A DNA stretch of 5,259 bases from assembly GCA_009665115.1 (NCBI GenBank), contig WJXE01000140.1, positions 1 to 5,259 of the forward strand, written 5' to 3'. The translations under genes and the position numbers were made by a program. The stretch comes from Nitrosopumilales archaeon (GTDB lineage Archaea > Thermoproteota > Nitrososphaeria > Nitrososphaerales > Nitrososphaeraceae). Below are positions 1-4,365 of the stretch, in pieces. The notes beneath the pieces were generated by a model. That model did not search any database and was not told the DNA's origin. It saw nothing but the letters and a program-made list of their open reading frames with translations. Numbering within the stretch: the stretch's first letter is position 1; each line of letters begins with the position of its first letter.

Positions 1-370
1 ATCATAGCCGGTATATTGGACGGAACTTTATCCACGATTATTCAAAAATCTGTTATGTTGTCATAACGTTAAATGGTTTAATCTGTGATGCTCTGTTCCG
101 CTAGATCGGATTTTTATGTTCTGAATGTTTCAGTGGAGTAAAGAATTCTGGATTATAAAACGCAAAATTCGGCGTGTCGACGCCATAGAACCATAAACCT
201 AGCGAGGTTGGGTGAAAATCGCCGTTGCATGAATAATAACATCAATATTAACAATGCCAAATACACCATTCGCCAATCTGATCTTATCTAAAATCGATCT
301 TGGACCATACTAGTGGCCGCCTATTTTCTGACAGAATTCTTTGGAATTCAAATGGCCGCTGCTCTTAGGG
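1..370. other. Left intergenic region with no convincing gene
   Basis: No reading frame here has a recognisable protein. Frame 1 is open from the window edge to a TAA at 64-66 and would give a 21-residue hydrophobic tail, which could be the 3' end of a gene outside the window, but that is too short to support. A weak hairpin (TCCG at 97-100 with CGGA at 107-110) followed by TTTTT at 111-115 could be a terminator for such a gene. A TATA-like ATTATAAAA lies at 152-160. Two small perfect hairpins follow at 171-184 and 196-209. Palindromic GAATTC occurs at 143-148, 334-339 and 344-349. The longest ATG frames on the plus strand are 23 and 20 codons (from 125 and 229) and look like chance. Confidence 0.5.
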
Positions 371-685
371 TTAGATTTCGAACACATCATGTTCGGTAGT
401 ATTTGCACCTCCAAGTTTTCTTTCAGGATTCACTTCATCTACCCGTTTGGCAAGTTCCACCAGTTTTGGATGTGAAAGCAACTTGTTGATTTCCTCAAGC
501 TCAGTCGTTGACCTAACGACTACGCCTCTCTTCTTTGTCGCTGCACCAGAAGACCCGATAGGATTAACTTCAATCGCTAACGATGCGGATCTTCCCTTGA
601 ATGTAGGTAATTTTAATAAAAAGACTCCTGGTACGTTCGTTGCTTTCCTCTCCCAGTCCTTGCCCTCCCTCAAAAACTGAATCAA
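371..685 (-). CDS. Conserved-type hypothetical protein, 104 residues, TTG start
   Basis: This is a small, soluble, charged protein with no signal peptide, membrane segment or recognisable catalytic motif. It opens with REGKDWER, then a hydrophobic stretch (GVFLLKLP, about residues 20-27), then a second beta-like stretch (ASLAIEVNP, about 34-42), a lysine/arginine-rich turn (TKKRGVVVR) and an amphipathic helical half, ELEEINKLLSHPKLVELAKRV. The alternating strands and C-terminal helix look like a compact alpha/beta domain. The pattern resembles small uncharacterised thaumarchaeal proteins from memory, but no function is known to me. The start codon is TTG at 685-683; no in-frame ATG or GTG lies between it and the upstream stop at 721-719, and the next candidate is another TTG at residue 5. 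A minus-strand TATA-like element lies at 722-734. The gene faces away from the xpb/bax1 locus. The coding call rests on protein-like composition and the unbroken length. Confidence 0.72.
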   Translation of the reverse strand: MIQFLREGKDWERKATNVPGVFLLKLPTFKGRSASLAIEVNPIGSSGAATKKRGVVVRSTTELEEINKLLSHPKLVELAKRVDEVNPERKLGGANTTEHDVFEI

Positions 686-721
686 TCTATTATCAACTGT
701 TATAGACTTCGTCCCCCTCTA

Positions 722-734
722 CTAAATATAATAA
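722..734 (-). promoter_or_regulatory. TATA-like box for the minus-strand hypothetical gene
   Basis: Read on the minus strand this is TTATTATATTTAG, the most TATA-like element upstream of the TTG start at 685. Its centre is about 43 bases from the start, so transcription beginning about 26 bases downstream would leave a leader of roughly 15-18 bases. Inferred from spacing only. Confidence 0.4.
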
Positions 735-868
735 ATAACTGAGAGACGAGTGTTTTTTAAACCTTGTCCCTTAACTCAGCTTATATGGCGATGAAAAAAC
801 AAAATATCACGTGTAGGAAAGCGCTCCATGCAGATTCCGACCTTTCACAATACATGGCTAAACAAAGG

Positions 869-878
869 TTAAAATTTT
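869..878 (+). promoter_or_regulatory. TATA-like box upstream of the xpb remnant
   Basis: TTAAAATTTT is centred about 27 bases before the ATG at 901, the spacing expected for an archaeal leaderless transcript. If functional, it would be the original xpb-bax1 promoter and could still drive bax1 through the short remnant. Inferred from composition and spacing. Confidence 0.45.
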
Positions 879-900
879 CATACGTCTCTAAGTTGTAAGA

Positions 901-1065
901 ATGTCGAGGTATATGCTGAGCCATGATAAGGGCACAATATCGATACAAGGTGTAGCACATATTCCTTATTCTAATTTAGATCCCCACACAAACATGCTGA
1001 GGGCTGTTGCACTATATTCTAAAAATTTTCTAGATTATCTTGCGAATGTGAATTTGAGCGATTGA
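901..1065 (+). pseudogene. xpb: Truncated N-terminal remnant of XPB-type DNA repair helicase
   Basis: The 54-codon frame matches the start of archaeal XPB helicases. It has KGTISIQGVAHIP at about residues 10-22, then a D (27) and LRAVAL (33-38), then a helical stretch with YL near the end. Archaeal XPB, as I recall the Archaeoglobus protein, has GTIVVKGDAHVP, then D, then YRALAF, then IIEYF in the same order and spacing. In full-length XPB (about 450 residues) this segment is the N-terminal DNA-damage-recognition-like domain, followed by two helicase domains. Here a TGA at 1063-1065 ends the frame, and none of the helicase motifs (Walker A, DExH, motif VI) follow, because bax1 begins 54 bases later. 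The frame reads on for 15 codons beyond the TGA without resembling XPB. An ATG at 913 is an alternative start. The position directly before bax1 is where xpb normally sits. A true free-standing mini-protein, or an assembly deletion, cannot be excluded. Confidence 0.62.
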
Positions 1066-1119
1066 CGGATTAATCGTTTGGCTTGCATGACAAAAGATAC
1101 AACGCAAGTGTGACATGAC

Positions 1120-2970
1120 ATGATTCCGCTCCAACTACTCAGAGTCAAAATTTCAAATAAAGGGAAAAACATTGCCCCAATCTTTTGTACCTCTGATGAA
1201 GATGTATCGTTGGCAGCTAATATAATCGGAGAGTTCGAAGAATCATGGAAGAAAAGAGATAGAAAAGGACTCCTTACAGATCGAATTGGACTAATCGAAA
1301 GTAAACACGGAGACTATAAACTCGTCAGGGGCATTTCTACCTTACTTGAAAGAAGGTGTACGTTTGTTAACACTAGTGAACAGTCCAGGAAAAATGGTAT
1401 TGATTCGGTTGACCTCATAATTGAACCTGATGTAATAAGGCGAAGTTTATTCGAAGAATCATCTAAATCTGATTTTGCATTAACTATTCTTAGAAGAGAA
1501 GAAATAATTCAATCAGTCGCGAGGCAGCTAGGTGTAGATAGGGAAAATGTCCTAAATCAAATGTGGGGTGACCTAGATGAGAACTTAGTTGTGGAGAATT
1601 TCGATAGCATAACGCCGGCTATCCTTGTGGCATGGTATAACCTCGCCCTCATACAGACACTCTTATTCAGCTGCACAACTCTTCAAGTCGCTCTTCACGG
1701 AGGGTCGAGTTGGAAACGAGTGCTAAGAGATGTCAAAAGAGTAGGTCTAATGTATAATATTAGAAACCAACCAAGCACATTAGCTGATCGGACCTCTAAA
1801 AATATGACTTATCATGGTGATACAATTGTCTGTTCTCTCGATGGTCCACAAAGCATGTTCAAGATGACTGAAATCTATGGCACGGCGATTGCGAAATTAC
1901 TTCCGTCTATAATTTCTGCAGAATCATGGTCGCTGCAGGCATGGATTATCCGGAAGTCAGTATCTGTTGGAAGGAAAATGTACGAATTTGATATCTCAAA
2001 AGAGGAAGCACCTCGATTAATGGCATTGCCTGATCAAAGCAATAGTAAGAAGCTAACTGCCAAATCTGGTTCGTCCTTTGATAGCACTGTTGAAGAAAAA
2101 TTTGCGATAAAATTCCAGCAATTTCGCACAGGCTGGACCTTGATAAGGGAGCCGGACCCTATCATTCTGGACAATGATAAGGCATTCATCCCAGACTTTA
2201 TGTTTGAAAGGTACGGCCGTCGCATATATTTGGAGATAGTCGGCTTTTGGACTACGGAATATATCGAGCGAAAGATAGGCAAACTAACACGAATTTCTTC
2301 TCCGAATAAGCAACTGTACAAAGATGACAAACTGGATATCTTTATCGCAGTGAATAGCGATTATTACACCGCTTCCAAGTATAAAAAAGTCGAAAAAGAT
2401 CTCATCACGAGACTGGGTTCATTAGTACAAAAGGATCATTTGATACTTTATAAAAACGGTCAAGTGCCCCTGAAGGCAATCCTTTCGTACTTGAAGTCAA
2501 TTGATCAGGAGATGATTCGAAGGATAGCAAGCACCGCCTCGAATGATTTGCTAGCAGAGATAGACCGTCTTACTATCGGTATTACTCAGGATAATAACGA
2601 AGACGATAGCAGAACTGATGGAGGCAGCTTCAGCGGCATAGTATCGATAGGCGAGTTAGCTGAAAAATATAATATCCCTTCTGATTCGGTGCTAATAGCT
2701 CTTCGATCTAGGGAGGCAGGAAATGTAAATGTAAATGATAACGGGCGTAGTTACCTAATTGTTGGAACATATCTAATATCGCATTCTAAAATATTGGAAC
2801 TAGAGAAATCTTTGAATTCTATCTCAAGTTTCATGGATGCTATTTTCCTTTTTAAAAAGTATAATGTACCCGAATCTTGCCATGTCGATCTCCTTTCAAA
2901 ATTAGGCTATGATATAATATGGAGAGGCATGGATTCAACTAATGCGTCAATTGAAAGAAGAAAAAGATAG
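1120..2970 (+). CDS. bax1: Bax1 (DUF790) nuclease, partner of XPB helicase
   Basis: Bax1 is the archaeal nuclease that pairs with XPB helicase in a DNA unwinding and incision machine resembling part of nucleotide excision repair. The start is fixed by the family-typical opening MIPLQLLRVK. Residues 1 to about 300 form the N-terminal region, including LTDRIGLIE (52-60), the conserved LVRGISTLLERRC (68-80) and an EIYGTAIAKLLP stretch (251-262). The PD-(D/E)XK-like nuclease follows: SxVEEKFA with E325/E326, PDF with D359, then LEIVGFWTTEYIERK (371-385) with E372 and K385, the family signature. All expected acidic and lysine positions appear intact. An acidic low-complexity linker (about 490-505) leads to a C-terminal helical region ending in GYDIIWRGMD (593-602), also typical of the family. 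At 616 residues it is longer than the roughly 450-500 I recall for euryarchaeal members. The gene has no intact xpb upstream, only the 54-codon remnant. No strong ribosome binding site is visible; GTGTGA at 1108-1113 is a weak candidate. Confidence 0.92.
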   Translation: MIPLQLLRVKISNKGKNIAPIFCTSDEDVSLAANIIGEFEESWKKRDRKGLLTDRIGLIESKHGDYKLVRGISTLLERRCTFVNTSEQSRKNGIDSVDLIIEPDVIRRSLFEESSKSDFALTILRREEIIQSVARQLGVDRENVLNQMWGDLDENLVVENFDSITPAILVAWYNLALIQTLLFSCTTLQVALHGGSSWKRVLRDVKRVGLMYNIRNQPSTLADRTSKNMTYHGDTIVCSLDGPQSMFKMTEIYGTAIAKLLPSIISAESWSLQAWIIRKSVSVGRKMYEFDISKEEAPRLMALPDQSNSKKLTAKSGSSFDSTVEEKFAIKFQQFRTGWTLIREPDPIILDNDKAFIPDFMFERYGRRIYLEIVGFWTTEYIERKIGKLTRISSPNKQLYKDDKLDIFIAVNSDYYTASKYKKVEKDLITRLGSLVQKDHLILYKNGQVPLKAILSYLKSIDQEMIRRIASTASNDLLAEIDRLTIGITQDNNEDDSRTDGGSFSGIVSIGELAEKYNIPSDSVLIALRSREAGNVNVNDNGRSYLIVGTYLISHSKILELEKSLNSISSFMDAIFLFKKYNVPESCHVDLLSKLGYDIIWRGMDSTNASIERRKR

Positions 2971-3079
2971 GTCGCTGCAGTTCCATCCCGAGGATTGAGA
3001 TAGTCGCGATAATCGGTGATCAGAGCACTTAGCGAGGTACTAGGTATTTGACAGAAAAAAGATAGGACCCCTACTGCAG
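2960..3079. repeat. Pair of imperfect direct repeats around the bax1 stop codon
   Basis: AAAAAGATAGG occurs at 2961-2971, spanning the bax1 stop codon, and again at 3056-3066. Each copy is preceded by G with A-runs of slightly different length and followed by CTGCAG (2975-2980 and 3074-3079) after 3 and 7 bases. The copies are about 95 bases apart. The unit is short, so chance is possible. Confidence 0.4.
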
Positions 3080-3085
3080 CTAATG

Positions 3086-3096
3086 TTTTTAATAAA
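3086..3096 (+). promoter_or_regulatory. TATA-like box for tRNA-Pro
   Basis: The T-run with AATAAA (TTTTTAATAAA) is centred about 30 bases before the mature tRNA 5' end, the usual archaeal box A position for a tRNA transcript with a short leader. Inferred from composition and spacing. Confidence 0.4.
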
Positions 3097-3121
3097 GATT
3101 CACCATGATTGTGCAAGCCGA

Positions 3122-3195
3122 GGGGTCGTTGTCTAGCTTGGTATGATGCCAGCCTCGGGCGCTGGAGATCGTCGGTTCAAATCCGGCCGGCCCCA
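3122..3195 (+). tRNA. tRNA-Pro, anticodon CGG
   Basis: The 74-base cloverleaf folds fully. The acceptor stem is GGGGTCG (3122-3128) with CGGCCCC (3188-3194), containing one T-G pair, and the discriminator is A3195. The D arm (3131-3147) has the GTCTAG...TATGAT form common in proline tRNAs, with G-T at its base and a T-T mismatch at the loop end. The anticodon stem CCAGC/GCTGG (3149-3153, 3161-3165) closes a seven-base loop CTCGGGC with anticodon CGG at 3156-3158, reading the proline codon CCG. The variable loop is five bases. The T arm is GTCGG, loop TTCAAAT, CCGGC (3171-3187). There is no intron, and the 3' CCA is not encoded, so it must be added after transcription. It lies between bax1 and alba. 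Confidence 0.95.
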
Positions 3196-3266
3196 TTAGT
3201 CAAAAAAGAAGTAAAATATGCAATATAGCACAAGATGAATTAGGTGGAACAGTTTCGCCTTCTAGA

Positions 3267-3275
3267 TTTAAATTA
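3267..3275 (+). promoter_or_regulatory. TATA-like box for alba
   Basis: TTTAAATTA is centred about 26 bases before the alba ATG at 3297, placing the expected transcript start at or just before the start codon. No ribosome binding site is visible in the gap, which agrees with a leaderless mRNA. Confidence 0.6.
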
Positions 3276-3296
3276 TCCCAAACCACTAAACTTGAT

Positions 3297-3617
3297 ATGG
3301 CGGAAGCACAACCACAACAAAACCCACAAGTTCATAGAGATGGTCCACGCGACGCGGTATACATAGGTAAGAAGCCTTTGATGGCATACGTGACCTCGAC
3401 ACTCATCCAACTAGCTAATCAGCCGTCGGTAACGATCAAGGCACGAGGGTTAAGCATTGGTAGAGCAGTAGATGTTTCACAGATTATCCTAAAGAGGATG
3501 GAGAACGCCGGTTACAGGGTAGGCGATGTAAGAATTGGGTCTGAGACGGTGCAATCAGAAGACGGCAGAACACGGAATGTCTCCACAATCGAGATAGAAG
3601 TAAAGCGAGTGTCATAA
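3297..3617 (+). CDS. albA: Alba, archaeal DNA/RNA-binding chromatin protein
   Basis: Alba is a small dimeric protein that coats DNA and binds RNA; acetylation of a lysine at its DNA-binding surface weakens binding in Sulfolobus. The 106 residues give a flexible polar tail rich in Gln and Pro (1-15), then the Alba domain. The hallmark VYIGKKPLMAYV covers about 21-32, with K25 and K26 matching the DNA-contact lysine pair. VTIKARGLSIGRAVDVSQII (about 45-64) is the second signature, followed by a helix, the beta hairpin around RIGSETVQSEDGRTRNVS (79-96) and the closing strand IEIEVKRV. The length is slightly above the usual 90-100 because of the N-terminal tail. The ATG at 3297 is supported by the TATA-like box 26 bases upstream. 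It appears to be a single-gene unit, with a T-rich terminator directly after the stop. No anomalies are seen. Confidence 0.96.
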   Translation: MAEAQPQQNPQVHRDGPRDAVYIGKKPLMAYVTSTLIQLANQPSVTIKARGLSIGRAVDVSQIILKRMENAGYRVGDVRIGSETVQSEDGRTRNVSTIEIEVKRVS

Positions 3618-3637
3618 GGGCCTTTTCGACCCTTTTT
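3616..3637 (+). terminator. Hairpin plus T-run after alba
   Basis: AAGGG (3616-3620) can pair with CCCTT (3630-3634) around a nine-base loop. The 3' side merges with a T5 run at 3633-3637. Archaeal termination depends mainly on the T-run. Its position, overlapping the alba stop codon and before the next TATA box, supports the call. Confidence 0.6.
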
Positions 3638-3639
3638 GT

Positions 3640-3648
3640 TATTTATAT
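3640..3648 (+). promoter_or_regulatory. TATA-like box for the nucleotidyltransferase-like gene
   Basis: TATTTATAT is centred about 29 bases before the ATG at 3673. With no ribosome binding site in the short gap, a leaderless or nearly leaderless transcript separate from alba is likely. Confidence 0.55.
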
Positions 3649-3672
3649 GGCTGCTAGAGTTTACTATAACTG

Positions 3673-4323
3673 ATGGAGAGAGTGGCGGCGATCTACCTAG
3701 CACACTTGAATCCTTTTACCAATACTCATCGACATATCATTTCTCTATTATTGCAGCGAGACTACAATGTTTACGTTTATCCCGTAAGGTTTTTGAAAAA
3801 TCATAAAGAGATCAATACCCGAAGTTTCCCTTTTCCTTATCACATAAGGAAGGCAATGATTGAATCGGTTTTCGGAAATAATAAGTCCATCACTGTTTCT
3901 CCGGATTACTCGCTAGTCTCGCCATTCGTAAGATATTTGCCACCCTTAATTTCTCCATTCTCCTGGATATTAAGAAATCAAATTCTCCGAAATGTTAGGG
4001 AAGAAAAGTTCATTTCATATACAGGGGATGTTGCTGAAAGAATTACTTTGTCTGTCTTTAAGCTTAATCCCATAAAAGCCCGTCGGTTTGCAGGCTCAGC
4101 TTCGGCTGTGAAGGATATGCTCTACGACCAAATTACTACCAAATTTTCAAACGGTTCGCGCGGTGAACAAAGACATGAGGAACAAAATTGGCGGGATATG
4201 GTACCAAGCGGAGTCGCAGACTTGATCGAGCACAACTGGCAGATTGTTGAGAAATTTGCAAGATCATCCGATAGCACCTTGAAGGTGATGGGGATGAAAA
4301 TTCCAAAAGAAGGCTTTGTTTAA
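3673..4323 (+). CDS. Nucleotidyltransferase-fold (HIGH-superfamily) protein, substrate unknown
   Basis: The 216-residue protein has the layout of the cytidylyltransferase/NMN adenylyltransferase superfamily, which joins a nucleotide to a phosphorylated small molecule. The N-terminal nucleotide-binding motif appears as AHLNPFTNTHRHII (10-23), which lines up with the NPxTxGH loop of PPAT and NMNAT enzymes. The usual (H/T)xGH here reads T16-N17-T18-H19, so the glycine is replaced by threonine. A second strand gives VYVYPVRFLK (33-42). The C-terminal half has FISYTGDVAERI (113-124) and RRFAGSASAVKDMLYD (137-152), resembling the family's ISxTxxR motif, with lysine where arginine is usual. It ends in a roughly 60-residue helical tail. 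It resembles thaumarchaeal hypothetical proteins from memory; I cannot tell whether it acts in NAD, CoA, lipid or cofactor synthesis. It lies between alba and ilvE, but separate promoter-like boxes argue against an operon. The middle (about 84-101) is hydrophobic and proline-rich but not a convincing membrane helix. Confidence 0.75.
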   Translation: MERVAAIYLAHLNPFTNTHRHIISLLLQRDYNVYVYPVRFLKNHKEINTRSFPFPYHIRKAMIESVFGNNKSITVSPDYSLVSPFVRYLPPLISPFSWILRNQILRNVREEKFISYTGDVAERITLSVFKLNPIKARRFAGSASAVKDMLYDQITTKFSNGSRGEQRHEEQNWRDMVPSGVADLIEHNWQIVEKFARSSDSTLKVMGMKIPKEGFV

Positions 4324-4333
4324 CTTTTGAAGA

Positions 4334-4343
4334 TTTTTATAAT
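4334..4343 (+). promoter_or_regulatory. TATA-like box for ilvE
   Basis: TTTTTATAAT is centred about 27 bases before the ilvE ATG at 4366. The T5 run inside it, 11 bases after the preceding stop codon, could also serve as the upstream gene's termination signal. The spacing implies a leaderless ilvE mRNA. Confidence 0.6.
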
Positions 4344-4365
4344 CCGCGAATTGACTCTGCCATAA

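Larger units (their letters stand above)
686..900. other. Divergent intergenic region, possible 37-codon frame
   Basis: This gap separates the minus-strand hypothetical gene from the xpb remnant. It holds TATA-like elements for both directions. It also contains one plus-strand frame of 37 codons, ATG at 785 to TAA at 896-898, ending two bases before the xpb remnant start. Its peptide starts MAMKKQNITC and ends FSYVSKL; it is basic and has no family motif that I recognise. TTTTTTAAA at 753-761 lies about 28 bases upstream, a spacing that would suit a leaderless gene. This is weak evidence, and the frame also contains the putative box for the next gene, so I do not call it a gene. Confidence 0.35.

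Noticed and set aside
84..124. Possible C/D box guide RNA (GTGATGC near 84-90 and CTGA at 121-124)
   Set aside because: The C box is imperfect, no internal D'/C' pair is seen, and the total length of about 41 bases is short for an archaeal guide RNA.
447..680. 77-codon plus-strand open frame
   Set aside because: It lies wholly opposite the better-supported minus-strand 104-residue gene, and its serine/threonine-rich peptide shows no family features.
2034..2330. 98-codon minus-strand open frame inside bax1
   Set aside because: It is antisense to the conserved nuclease domain, and its peptide does not look like a protein family.
2907..3116. 69-codon minus-strand open frame between bax1 and the tRNA
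   Set aside because: It overlaps the conserved end of bax1 and the likely tRNA promoter, and has no recognisable domain.
3122..3195. tRNA as an integration site
   Set aside because: No second copy of the tRNA 3' end, integrase gene or phage-like gene is present; the neighbours are housekeeping genes.
3512..3703. 63-codon minus-strand frame over the end of alba
   Set aside because: It is antisense to the alba coding sequence and terminator; a shadow of the real gene.
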